Notes under the pieces: generated by a model | The model's database searches: none | Told to the model about the DNA's origin: nothing | What the model saw: the letters and a program-made list of their open reading frames with translations, nothing else | Made by a program: the position numbers and the translations under genes | NCBI GenBank assembly: GCA_043228905.1 | Contig: JBHGNT010000009.1 | Coordinates: 6,200,001 to 6,264,000, forward strand | Length of the DNA stretch: 64,000 nt | Direction: 5' to 3' | Source: Azolla caroliniana | Lineage: Eukaryota; Polypodiophyta | In this document: positions 38,847-51,900 of the stretch, piece by piece | Layout: every line of letters begins with the position of its first letter | Numbering within the stretch: the stretch's first letter is position 1

Positions 38847-40903
38847 ATGTCCTTTGCAGGCAAGATTGTGATTGCAAATCAGATTCTAATGGCCACTATA
38901 TGGCATACTGCTTGCTGCATGTTGGATAATCATGCCCAAATCGATGAAATTGATAAAAAGGATTATCATAATTTCTTATGGGGGGGGCACGGAGAAAAAA
39001 CAGGCCTTGGACCATGCTTATAAAAAGGAAAAGTGAAGGGGGGGTGGGATTGATAGATCTCGTGGTACAAACAAAGGCCTTGCTAGGCAAACTAGTGGTC
39101 AAGAGCTTACAACCTCCTGAGGCACCTTGGAAAGTTCTATGGCGATGTAGATGGAAGTTGTGGCTACCGAGACAAGGTGGACGCAAGCCAAGCAGCTAGA
39201 AATGAGACCCAAATATGGGGGAAGTATGCAGAGTCTCTGTGCTATTGGAATTATGAAAGCATGGCAAGAAATCAGAAAGGGGATCACATGTAGGTGGAGA
39301 AATGATGCATATGCTCAGATGTACATGCCAATTGCGTGGAACCCATTGATTAGAGATGTAGAGGGGTTGATAATAGGACAAAAACAGGCTTCAAATGGGT
39401 TGAGTTAATCAATGCCCAAGGGAATGCATTAGTGGAGTGGGAGAGGTTTTTGTCCAATGAGGTGGCACTGAAAAGGCTAGAATATGGAGAATAAGCAGAG
39501 GTAAAGGCATGCTCAAGAGAATTACAGATGTTATTGCATGTTATATGCATACCTTGGAAGAGGAAGAAATAACTACGTCTGAAATTGCGTGGACAGGACT
39601 TATAGATGCCGAGAATTGTTTAATTGGCATTAAGGGAATGAAAGCAAAATCAAATGAGGTATGCTACTACAAACTAGAGCACGGACTGGTAAGAGATGAG
39701 CAACCAACCTATCAAAGAGAAAGGTTGATTAGGCTGATAGCAAAAAATGGAAAGAATATGATTATTGACCCTAAGCCAAGGGAGATCACACCAGCGACAG
39801 TGTTTTGGCCTATAGAAGGGCATTTAGATCAGTTATCATGGGACCTAGCGATGTATTTCTGGAGAACTCAAGAATGAACTGATGGGGCAAGGCTAGTTCA
39901 ATTTTTCAGGTACACAACACAGAAATTGGGAGGCAAATTATTCTAGAGCAAGAACACGACAAGATTGTGGCAAAGAAATTTTGGATACAAGAGGGCATTA
40001 GTGAAATGAGACTAGATCTTCTGGAAAATGATATGGCATGAGAGTTATGACCGCAAGATAATGATGTGTTTATGGCTTATTGCACATAAAGCCTTGTTGG
40101 TAGGAACGTGGGGTAAATGCCCTAATGTAGACCCTAGATGTATTGCATGTGGACAGATAGAAAGCATATCCCTTTGTCTATGGGAATGTCGTGGGGCAGT
40201 GGTTGTATGGGGAAGGGCACTACGTTTGCTTTGTCATGCCTCTAGTTCGTTCACCCTCAACTAGGGACATGCAAGCTGGAACTGTCTTGAGGATGATGTA
40301 GCGAAATACGATAACGCATGCAATGCTAAGTAGAATGGCACTATTCGGTTGATCACTAACAACATGGTACCTACAGTTAGTGCACATAATCAAAAACTTG
40401 GAGATCTTTGGACGTTGTTTGCCCCCATTACCATATGGTGTATATGGACAACAAGGTGTACCATGGTATTTTCAGGACACAAACGCCCTCCAGCTGAATC
40501 GATTAAGCTAATTTGGCACACATTAATAACTACACTAAGAGCTCAATATGAACGGATTGATGGTACTGATGATGCTGCAGAATTAATGAGGCTGAATTTT
40601 AGAAAGCGGTGGTGTACTACACCGATGGTCACAGGAAATGGAATGGATATCCAATGGAAGTATGAAGTACCCAGATGGTTGTTCCCCCCTCCCATTAGTT
40701 GAACGAGGGGCGTGAAAGAGATGTCATGTGGGATAGTGAATGTAGGTGATGTGTATGAAAGGATGGGTAGAGACACATGTGAAAGTATAAGATAAATAAG
40801 TGAGATTTCTTATATAGGATAGGATAGTCTAGGCAAGGCCTACCCGAAATAGGGATCAAGTATATTTTAACTAATGGAGTATATTCTTTTTTGAAAAAAA
40901 AAA
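38847..40903 (+). pseudogene. L1-like LINE 3' part (element J)
   Basis: Plus-strand fragments of the C-terminal half of a plant L1 ORF2 follow the G1 LTR: FAGKIVIANQILMATIWHTA, KRKSEGGVGLIDLVVQTKA, then a zf-RVT region with YDRKIMMCLWLIAHKALL and CIACGQIESISLCLWEC (about 40028-40240). The C-terminal segment LWTLFAPITIWCIWTTRCT ends at about 40702. Several frameshifts and stops break it. A short 3' UTR ends in ten A residues (40894-40903), the poly(A) end of a LINE. The upstream half, with the endonuclease and catalytic RT, should lie on the far side of G1, outside the assembled sequence. It reached the site by target-primed reverse transcription and is dead. Confidence 0.88.
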
Positions 40904-40984
40904 CAATGTAGCATTATATAGAGCTTTTCATTTTTTAAATTTGTATGTCAAATGACATGTTAGTTTTTGCAATCTTATGTCATA

Positions 40985-41319
40985 TGACATACATCAAAAA
41001 ACTTTGATACCAACCCGTCAAATTTAGGCCTTGGCTTCCACATTTCTTGGGCCGTCTCCATTTTTCGCAATGTTTCTCTGGTGCCATCACTTACGTGCAT
41101 TAGAATTTCCATTCTTGCGCAAAGGTCTTTTTCCTCATATTCTTCAAGTTCTTCTCCTTTTTCAGGTTTTGTTGACGATCCTCAAATTATATCCATAATT
41201 TATTATATTTTAAAGAGTAATTCTAATCTTGTCTTCCATATTTGATCATTTGTGTCCGATAATTTCTCGATCATAAATTTGCGCATGTTGAGTTGTGACA
41301 ACAACATAGATTGTGCCAT
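40985..41319 (-). pseudogene. gag: Copia gag remnant (element I)
   Basis: Minus strand ATG 41319 opens MAQSMLLSQLNMRKFMIEK, then DQIWKTRLELLFKI and a TAA (41203-41205). Further fragments LCARMEILMHVSDGTRETLR and KMETAQEMW follow in shifted frames. These are hallmarks of a copia gag N-terminus. It lies just inside an LTR and PBS of matching orientation. The rest of the element is missing to the left; the break is near 40985. Confidence 0.78.
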
Positions 41320-41503
41320 TATTGCAGAGGGGTGTCCGGATCAATGCATGGCAAACACAAAAATGTCTTTTGTTATTTGATGATTTTGGACACTACGAAT
41401 ATGATTCCTTTTGTATGGGCATAAAGGTTAAATTATGATAAGGGCATGTGTTTTGTGATTTTAGAACGGCATAGGCTATTAGGCTATTAGGTTATAGGTC
41501 GTT

Positions 41504-41516
41504 GGTTCTAATACCA
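41504..41516 (-). promoter_or_regulatory. Primer binding site of element I
   Basis: Minus strand tggtattagaacc next to the LTR end CCTACA; a diverged initiator-Met site. Confidence 0.75.
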
Positions 41517-41560
41517 TGTAGGAAAAGAAAAAAGAGAAAGATAGAAAGAAAAGGAGAGAT

Positions 41561-41598
<38 letters not shown>

Positions 41599-41741
41599 AG
41601 AGAGATTGAGGGACAGAGAGAAGTTATATTATAATTAAAAACACCCTAATGTTTACAATCGTTGGCGGTGGCTTTATAAGACCACCATCGATGCGGTTTC
41701 CTTCTCATGATGGAAACCGTCTTCCTAACTAATAACTAACA
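41517..41741 (-). repeat. 5' LTR of copia element I (225 bp)
   Basis: On the minus strand TGTTAGTTATTAG to CCTACA. TATAAAG lies on the minus strand near 41670, and a (CT)n run on the sense strand at 41566-41605. The right border is set by the TG/CA ends only. Confidence 0.72.
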
Positions 41742-41780
41742 CTAAATAATATTTATTTATTAATTAATTTTTTACTTATT

Positions 41781-42217
41781 ATATTTGTTGAGATATCAAG
41801 CTCAACTAGGTTTAGCTACTTAGTCAACCATGTAACTTAGTAGTTACATAATTAGAATCTAGTTAGAAGTGTTGACCTTAAAGCCTTAAATAGGATTTTG
41901 TACTTAGTGGGATACATTCTAGATCCTCCACTACCAAGTTCATTGAATATAGGACTTACATCCTTGTACCTATATTCTCCTCACACATGTGCACCCTTTC
42001 ACATGAGATGTATATATACCACATTGTGGGCACTGGGTATCGTTATATTTTTTTACACTCTTGTTAATCATCCCTCATTTATATTATTGTTCATAAGTGT
42101 ATATTCCTCTCTCTCTTCCTCTCACACACAAATCACATAATCTTCCGCTACTTTATCAATACTCACATAATTAGATCCTAATTAACCCTAGTTAATTACC
42201 TAATTATTAACAATATT
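41781..42217 (+). mobile_element. Solo LTR with target duplication, probably copia
   Basis: 41786-42212 begins TGTTGAGATATCAAGCTCAAC and ends ATTAACA, flanked on both sides by atatt (41781-41785 and 42213-42217). A tgtatatatacc near 42008 would be the TATA region. No PBS, PPT or coding sequence adjoins, so it is best read as a solo LTR left by LTR-LTR recombination. The start resembles that of E and F (TGTTGAGCGGCAAGCTCAAC). Strand follows the TATA box. Confidence 0.65.
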
Positions 42218-45200
42218 TATTATTTTCCACACCTACAACCATCCTTATGGCTTTATCAAGTTGGGATTGCATTGTACTAGTAGTTTGCTAGATCTAATAA
42301 ATAATTCAAGTTCCATGTTGATATTCCTTGTTGTTCTTTAGCTCCTATGTGTTATTATCTTGTACCATGCGTCATAATCATTACAAATCCAATTACCTCT
42401 CTTAATGGCCTCGCCCAAAATACTCGCGTAGCTATTAAGAACTCAGTCGATCCCACACCACAGATTGTACTAGCAACCATTAAAGTCCTCGTACCTACTG
42501 AAGATATTGTCAATGATGATCTGATGAGATTGGTCTTATCACCCTATTCCAAGAGACCATCTCATCCAACCTAAAGGTATTTCACCTAGTGTGTTTTACA
42601 CACATGTTGGTGAACTTTCAACATACAAAAAAGCTACAACAACAACTAGTTATTCTTACTTGCAACTAGCTAACGTGTTTTTGCATCGTTATCCTCTTGT
42701 TAATAGTAGTGGCCATTGGTTTGATTGATCTTCATCTTCTCCCCACTCACTTTACTTATTGTTTCAGCCAGAAGCTTAGTACCCCTTATTACAAACTTTT
42801 GTTTTAGGTGCTTTTCTCCTTTTACACATGGCACATCACAAAAATGCCTTACCCAAAACTCAAATCCTTCCTGTTAGGCAACAACATACCAATCCATCCT
42901 CTATAATGCCTTCAATCATGTGTTCGTAACATTAATTGAAGGAATGCACACAATTAATTGATAGTCTCCTAAATACATCTTTTCAATACTACGAGTATTG
43001 GTTTTGATCACAAGCTTCTACCATGCCACAAGAGGTTTCTTATCATCATCAAGAGATGTTAGAAGCACCTTTAGGCTACATTAATATGTCAAACCTAGAG
43101 GTGCCCAATCATGACATATGTCAATATAACTACTGATGGTTTACTCTGATGTAGTTGTGGAGGTGGTACGTTTAGGTCTACTCCATTTTGACACTAATCC
43201 TCATCAACTGGTTGCATGATCAGATAATAGTGCCTTGACATAAACAACGCCAACGCATTATCCTTCCCTTTAAGCAATCATGCATCTCATGGTCAATTGA
43301 ATGTAATGCATCCCAATCTAAATGTCATATTTCTCAACGACTATTGGTAGTATATGACAAGGAGGTGGAGACAGTGTTCATGCTAACAAACCCAAATTTG
43401 AATTGGACAGAAGCTTAATTATATATTAGTAGCAATCTAACAAAAGCTTTCACAAATAACAAGAGGAGTGAGAAATCCAAAAAAGATGTAACTACAAGGC
43501 CACCCCTGTCATTGGACAAGGTCACATCAGTTACACATTTTTCGCAAAATACATGCATTTAACCCCACATCAAAATGTATGTACCTTATAATTTATCATG
43601 TTAATTTTTAGTTTTTCCAATTACATGGAATTATATTTCATTGTCCACGTGATTTGTGTTGACTCGTCCCCTAAGATTTATTATATAATGGAGTTCTTAA
43701 ATTTTTTAACTTGCATATTTAGGAAATTTATTGAATAGACAATGTTAACCAAGTCAATCGAGAAGAACAGATGGGCCAAAGTATTCCAAACCTAACTAAG
43801 GATGAAGTAGAACACTCTAGGGAGGACAATAGTTAATGATAATGATGATAATTAGTTACATTATTGAACCAATTGTAATTTTTATACAATTCAATGGAAA
43901 ATGAGTTAATTAAATTATGTGGGCATCATGGAAATTTTGGTGACTACAAATGCAACAACTGAAGCAGGTGTTGAAGTAGCCCACAAAAATTTTCAGCTAA
44001 GTCGAATGCACTAGTATGTATTGATTGTTCAATGGAAGAAGGTTAGGATATCATCCTCAAAGGGGTTTTGCTAGACGTTCATTACATATAGATGTCCAAT
44101 GTCATTCTTTTTAGTCTTTCACTCTGTTTCTTTGTGCTCTATTATAGGCCATCATGGCTAAAGCCTTTATAATGTTTTCAAACTAATCATTTCGTCATGT
44201 ATGCAGAAGTTCTACTAATGAAGAATAATTTTTCTTGGAAAAAATAATAAGTTAATTAAATTATTTTGGCTTACCTGACATATTTCTTTTGTATTTGGAT
44301 CCGAAATATGATGAAGAGTTTTGGGGAGAGTGAGATTTGTAAATTTTTGTGTGAGAGTTGTGAGTTTTGGAAAGTGTGAATAGAGGTGGAAAGTGTGTGG
44401 GGTATGCAGGAATGTGAATACAATGTGATCGAAAGTAGGAATGCACAAGAGATGAAGAGCAAATGAGAGTAACCAAGTAACCAAGAGGACATGAGAATCT
44501 ACTTGACCTTTCTCTTTTTTTCTAATTCTCTTCTTCCATTATATTTTGCTCTTGACTATGGCCATAATAGGCATCACATTATTATTCGTATCCTACAACA
44601 TCTTGTGAGACATGTCATTACCATGTTGAAAGCCTATTGTATGAATAGCACAATTAATATGCAATTCTACAAGGACACAAATATGTTCTTCTCGTGGAGA
44701 GCCTAACCAAGAACTTTTCTCATGTTGAGCCTACGGAACTAACTTAATGAACACAAGATCATATATGATATAGATAATCCCAAACATATATATATAAAGT
44801 AACTTGGTAAGAATTGTTGTTATGAAATTCACAAAGTTACAAGAGACTAATGCAAAAGATTCGAGGTTGAAATGCATGATTAAGAAAACCCTTTACATAG
44901 ATGAAGGAGAAGATTAGGAAGAAAACAAAGAAAGGTTAAACAATAGAGACGGGAAAACTTAAGTTTTAGTGTGGTGAATCTATGAGTGACACCATAGTAT
45001 TTGCGAATGATTGAAACATTCGCGCTAGAAAAACACCCTCAAAGAATGATAAATACCATACTTTTGGATTAACTATTTATTATGAGGTAAGCCTAAAAAA
45101 TGGAAAAAAAATTAAAAATTAAAAATGGGAAAAAAACAAAAAGAAAAACATAAGAATGTTTGAAGAACATTCGCATTCGTTTTCCAACGTAGGAAAACGA

Positions 45201-48200
45201 ATGTTATGCTAGACGAACACGAAGTTTACTTACAATGAGTGACGCCTTGGCCTTTGTTGGCCCCCCACGCATGCTTGTGATTCACTAGCAATGTTTGTAT
45301 TGACAAACCCTAGATGTTTGATTACTCAAGTTTGCAAACCCAACAATGAGCTCTCTTGCTCATTTTGTAGCATTTTAGAGCTCCATTGTTGAGGAAAAAA
45401 TTAGTGTTGCTTGTGGCCTCTTTTAGCATGCATGTCTGTTTTTTCTTTTCACGTGCACTTGATCTTTATCCTTGTATGGGCACTAAATTTTGGCAAAATG
45501 TTTGTCTTGGCATCTATATTTACCATCTCTTTGTAAATTATAGATCGTCTTTACCATTGTGTTCCCTTCAGGGGTATTGAACCCTTTACCAACTTATTTT
45601 AGTGTTGAACACTTACTCTTTGAGCTTTTCATTTGCCATTCACTTCGACCCAATTTCCCACCTCTTGTGAAACTTGACATTTCGACTTCTTTCTCCTTTT
45701 GCACACACCATGTCACAACAATGTTTCTAATCGAGTTATGTGCAAGAATTTCAAAAGGCATTGGAAATTTAATTTTTGGCATTAATATCCCTCAGTTCAT
45801 CAAAACGTCTATAACTAATTGAATGGGAGTGTTGACAATTACACATTTTATGGCAAAGATTCAGTTCATTTTATACTAATTAATTATTCACGAAGTTTCT
45901 CTCATTAATTTTATCAAAAACTTTTATTTTGAATATTGTTTATTAACTTGAATCAAAAACCTTATAGTGCACTTCTTTTCTTTTAGTACATATGACAAAA
46001 ATTTATAGTATACTTCTTTTCTTTTAGTAAATAACTTTATTGCTAATTATATTATTTTCTCAATTTATTAGCTTTATTAGAAAATAAAGGGAAGTAGTAT
46101 TTCTCTTGTCGTGTATGCACTCCACAATGTGTAATGAGTTTCCCCGAAGGTTCCAACACAACTCATACCTTGGTGTGTTGCACATCCAAATGTCGCTACA
46201 AAGGGTCGCCTTCCTCATGGTGAACTTAACCAGGGGTTTTCGGGGCAAGATCACTTTGTACTTTAAGACATAAAATCACTTACCTCCACACCCCATGATG
46301 AAACCGTGGAAGCCTTGAGGGCTTCTTAAGTGAACATAACATTACCATACACCTAACCACAACAATAATTAAGAAATATTTCTATTTTAATAAAATAGGT
46401 CATTAGTTAGATAAAAAAATACGAGTTGTGTCAATTAAATAGATCATTGCTAAGTATAAACTATTTATATCTCAATTAAGTAGTACGGAAAAGCTATATG
46501 GAGTCAATGTGGCTCTTGCTAAGTGCAAATGGGAGGGAATGGAGACCAAAAAAGTAGCGCAAAGAGGTATTTAAAGGCCCCTTCCACATAAGAGCTCTTG
46601 CCATTTTATGCAAGTGAAAAAACCTAAAATTGCCCCTTTCACATTAAAGTTCATAAAGCATTAGCTATTGCCACCTAGTAAAGGGTCGTTGCCCACAATT
46701 TACAATATGAACACTTTTCTTATATACATTTGAAATACAACCATTAGCTTAGATTTCAAAATTGTACACTAACTCATAAGGATATTAAACCACACGACAA
46801 TGATATTATTTCATAAAGAGTAAGTAACACTTGGGGATTAACAATCGTACTCAAGCCTTATGAGTCATGACTATCATTACCCCCATAATAATCCACAAAA
46901 ATATTAAAGTGAAAGTAAATCAACACGAATTAGCTTTGTTCAATGGAAGATCAATCTAGTTGACTCTAATGTGCACTAGCCAATTAATGTTGCCTCTAAT
47001 GTGATATTGTAGATTGAATGAAAAATTAGATCGATTCAACCAAACAATATAATGTTAATTTTCTTACATATCACATTGAATGTTCGATGTTATTACCTAA
47101 TATTAATAACATTGAATGCTCTTAAACTTTGGTTTAGCCTATATTACTCATACAAAGATAAATTTATGAACATATTTGTATCATAAATATTGTTAAAAAA
47201 AAGCATTGGTATTTACGTACTCCTAATTTATCATACATAGTGTTTGTGAATTATCCTTGATTGACCGATTGTTTAATACTTCACATTGTACTACATCTTG
47301 CAAATGAGTTTTTCATATTGCACGTTATTTGCTCTCTTTGAGCCCTCAATATTGTTCCTGTGTGTAAAGAAGAAGATTGCTATGTTTACAAGAGGCATAA
47401 TGTTCATAGTTGTTCAGACATCATTTTCAATGATATTTCTCAAGAGTTGTGGCAAGTACTCTTGTCATTTTAATTATAAGAACCTTTTTGAAAAAGGTTA
47501 TGGAATTGAGAAGTTGGTTTGGATCCTTGCAGTTCGACATTTGCTCCATGTAATATTTGTATAGCAACATAAAAGAAAAAGTTGCATCTTTAGTAATACT
47601 TTTTGTTATGATCCTTCGACTTTTGGCAAATTTTACATTTGGTGATTCCACCAACCTTGGTTCACACATGTTATGGTATAATTCCTAGTTTTATTAATCA
47701 AGGGCTTTGCTCGATATAAACATTGAGGAGAAGGGATATCTTTAGAAATTGTTTTCCATATGAATTTATAAATCTTTTGAAATTCTATATCGATTACTCT
47801 AAAATTGACCTTACTTGACATGTTATGGATATTGTGACCACTAATTTTTCCCTACAATCCCTTCAATTGCATGTATAGATGTTCGATGGAGTCATGTGTT
47901 CTTTGCCAACTTGTGCTCTGAATCAATTTTCATACATTGGCATGATGGTTTATTGTATTTACATAAGCCAGAAAAGTCACTTTAATAACTAAATATGTTG
48001 GCCAAAGATGGCCATGGAAATATACACATCATAATCAAGAAGTAGGTAGAAAGGATGGACTAATTTCATACAATATAGAATCATTGTTGATATAGTAATG
48101 TACCTTACAATCATGTATCTCCTCTACCTAAAAAGTGGAACAAACAACTTGTGTGATTATGACCTTTTTTTTTTACATTAAAGTTTATTCGTAATATTTG

Positions 48201-48900
48201 TTTCATTGTACACAAACGGGAAGAGTAGATAATTGAGATTCCTATTCTTTTTAAACATCCAGTCAAATGCCCTACAGTCACATGGAATATTTGATTCAAC
48301 TAATTCTAGCTTGTGACAATTAGGAATATTAAAGTTCTCTAAACCTTAAGTCACTAGGCTAGGATATAAGTCCTCTAAGCCTTGAGTCATTAGGCTTATT
48401 CTAGATCAGCATCGATGGAGTGCATTAATGTTGCCCAAAGATAGAATTACTAAGCTATGATCAATAAAAATAGTGAATGAAAGTTTAATGAAGAGTTTGT
48501 TAAATGATTCAATACCAAAGTAGTCATTCAATAGAATACATTCTTAATTGAGTAACCTTTAATGGAAATTAGAACCAAAACTTTCTATTTTGTTTCGTAC
48601 ATATTGAATGTAGTAAAGTGCAGTACAATTATAAGACAGTTACATGAAAGAGTGGCAACATGGGTAAAGAGCAGATGAGACGATGTACAATAAGTGCCAT
48701 AGAAAAGGTAGTAGACTCGTTAAACTTAGCAAGGAAGTGTTAGTAAATATTTGGATTCCCTATTTTCAGTACATAAAAGTAGTGGATACACAAAGAGTAA
48801 AGGATGTATTAATTGTCTTTTGAGCCCGGAAAAGAGACAACAAGACCAAGGAAGCCCTACTCTCCTCATGATTAGGTTTTCATGACATTCTTAAGGATCT
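42218..48900. other. AT-rich intergenic stretch without a recognised gene
   Basis: Many short open stretches exist but none shows a domain or coding-like composition. It holds A-rich low-complexity DNA (about 45100-45150), hairpin-forming inverted repeats (45003-45023, 45174-45203) and probably decayed transposon DNA that I cannot classify. Confidence 0.6.
45174..45203. repeat. Perfect 12-bp inverted repeat with 6-bp loop
   Basis: cattcgttttcc, loop aacgta, ggaaaacgaatg. A second inverted repeat gcgaatg/cattcgc lies at 45003-45023. Confidence 0.85.
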
Positions 48901-48913
48901 CTTGTACACTCCA

Positions 48914-48920
48914 TATAAAG
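48914..48920 (+). promoter_or_regulatory. TATA box of the GDSL gene
   Basis: tataaag in ccatataaag, 48-54 bases upstream of the ATG, leaving a very short leader that consists mainly of (GA)n (48942-48964). Confidence 0.6.
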
Positions 48921-48967
48921 ACTAAAGACAACTTCATATTTGAGAGAGAGAGAGAGAGAGAGAGATC

Positions 48968-51900
48968 ATGATGAAGAATGTAGAAGTGATGTGGTGGGTT
49001 GTGGTGGTAGTGTTAGGGTGGCATGTAGTATGTGCAATGGAGAGTGCTAGTTATAATGCTAACACTACTACTAGTACAAGAGTTAGTGAAGGAAACTTAG
49101 AGGTTGGAGAAGGGAAAGGAAATGTAAGGAAATTATTCCCTGCATTCTTTGTCCTCGGTGATTCGACCGTAGATGCAGGAAACAACAACTACATCCTCAC
49201 TATCGCCACGGCCAAGAATCTCCCCTTTGGCATCGACTTCCCTTCTGGCCCCACCGGTCGATTTTGCAATGGCAAGCTCTTCATCGATTTCCTCGGTATG
49301 GTTATGAACATATATCTCCCTCTCCATTTCGTGGAAATTCACTTGACACCAATCTCATTCTTACAAAGTCCTCCCAACATTCATGCAAAGTAGTTTGTTC
49401 ATGTCGCTTGTTGGTTAATCCATTCACATATAAATACATTGTCAATCGCTTCTTTCCTAACATTTTTAGTTGGTTTTTTTCATCCAAACATTTGGTGGTT
49501 GATTAATTTGTCACGCGATAAGACACATTTAATACCTCATCTGGACTTTAGTTGTTGATTCGTTAATTCATCTCAACACTAGCTGTTAATTAATTCATAC
49601 AAGAGCTAGTTAGGTCATAATTATATTGATCAAACCTGAAATGTGCCACATTGAGCTGGTTTGCATGACAATCTCAAAGATGAGTCTTCTACTATCAAAC
49701 TTGGCATCAATTGGTTGTTAATTAAGCAAATGCCATTAATTGTTAATTAGTTCATGCACATGCCCCAAGAGCTAGTTCTCCTTCCAAAATTTAAATGCTT
49801 TGGAATTTCCACTCATCTAATGCCTGAATAATAAACATCACTTGCATTGGTTAACTCATCCAATCATTAGTCATCAATAAATCATCCCAAACCTTAATGA
49901 TTAAACATTGGATCATAGAACAACATAAAAGTGAATGCATTGATGTCAAGTGTGTGTGTGAGCTTAACCTCGATCTCAAAAGTGCTAGGTTCCCAAGAGG
50001 TGATAATCAATGAACAAAGTGGAAGCATGACAAGAAAATATGGTCCTATTACTTGCATGTAAAAGGAAGATTTGTTTTTGGTAAAAAAAGAAGAAGGAAG
50101 ATTAGTAATGATCAACAATGACAGTGGATGAGCTCCTAGCTAGACATGAAAGTGGTGGAGCTAAATGTAGATATCATTCGTTTTTAAAGAATACATGAGA
50201 AATACTTATCATATAATATATCAAATTAAGAATTTATATTGCCTATGTGTCTAGATGTCCATTTAAGCACACAAGGTTAGGTTTTTCAAAGGAGAATTTC
50301 TCCAATGAAAAAAAAAGTTTGGTAAATCCTTTCAAGAGGAACAAGATCCCAATCGTGATCAATCTTCATTGTTCATCTAGCTCACGATTTAGGGTTTAGT
50401 TGCTATTACTAATGATTTACCTTTTTAACATAGAGTTATGTCTAGATTTAGTTGCTTCACAACTAGATTTTATATTGGAGGACTCTAGGCATTCGAGTAT
50501 GTGGGTTTTTTTCAATTTTGTTTTTACCTGGGTGCTTATAGTAGTCTATTAGAAGTAAACTTAAGATTCTATCACAATTTATTCAACACCCTAGTTACAC
50601 ATTCCAATAGGCAATTGTGATGGAACATGAGCATCCTTTGATTATAGAGTAAAAATGTGGGTGCCTAGGTTGGCCGTGAGCATGTGATATAGTGGGTTTC
50701 TAAAGAGTGACAACATAGAGCCACCGCTAAATTTTCATGGTGTACAACTTGAGAAAGAATTCTAAATTGTAGAAAGAGACAATTGCCATGAATTAAAATG
50801 TGTGATCAATCATTGAAATATTATATCCCCAGGCTTGAAGTTGTTAACCCAAGCATTGTCGAAGGGCCATTTGTTAGCATGCATATTAAATGGCCACCCA
50901 TTTGTGAATTGCACACCATGTTTTGTTTTGTGCGAAAGGACAAATATAGATGTACATACATGGTTTGCCGCATGGCCTTCTTTGGCATTTAGAGTAAATT
51001 ATTGTTCTTTCATTCTTTGTAAGACATATGGCATCAAATGTCTCTCTCCTTCTTACATATCAGACATTGAAAAGTCTAGAAATCCTTGTTTCAATATTGT
51101 GCCGCATTCATGTCGATTCATAGTATTAATAAAGAGACCCTATTCTTATCCTTTTGCTCGAGCCAATATTCCACCAAACCACCATAAACCTTGGTGTTTC
51201 AAAATTATTTTCCAAGAACTTACCAAATTCTGAATTTAAGTATATTAAAGCTAAGCATATCTGCCTTTCATTGTAACAAAAAAGAAGATAGGAACAAGGA
51301 TGTGACGGCACGATCCCAAACAGGATGAACCAAAAGGTGGCACTTACAACACATGATTGCCATTCAAAATACAAAACAACAAAAAGCCCAATCTTTTCTC
51401 GACATGAATGAAGGTGTGCCAAACTTTCTTCGAGTCGTGGGAAGGGAAAAGAAGAAGAAGAAGGTGGTGATGGTGGGGAAGTCCAGAGTGCCAAATAAAT
51501 GTGGTGGAGGACATAAAATAGCGAAAAAAAAAGCACCGATAATATCGATAAATCGATTTAATTGAGTTTTTGGCGGAAAAGTTGGCCAAGGGCAATGACA
51601 AGAAGGAACACGTGGTGGGTGCCAGGTGGTGGGAGGGGAACCAGTGTGGGACCACAAGAGATGACCTAACTCATTTAAGAGATATCTAGGTATACATATA
51701 TGTATGTACAAACAAAAACATACATAATGATATGTACATAGTTAGATAGATAGATAGATAAGATAGTTATAGATAAGTAGATAGATGTACATATGTAGTT
51801 ATAAATTATAATACATAGATAGTTATAGAGAAGGTAATAGTTATACATAGATAGTTATGTATAGATAAGGTAATTAGTTATACATATATAGTTATAGTCT

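Noticed and set aside
42347-42574. A 75-codon plus-strand frame
   Set aside because: No domain, no neighbours supporting a gene, composition like the AT-rich surroundings.
50790-51710. Possible gene or transposase in intron 1 of the GDSL gene
   Set aside because: Frames are broken on both strands and I could not match a known domain with confidence.
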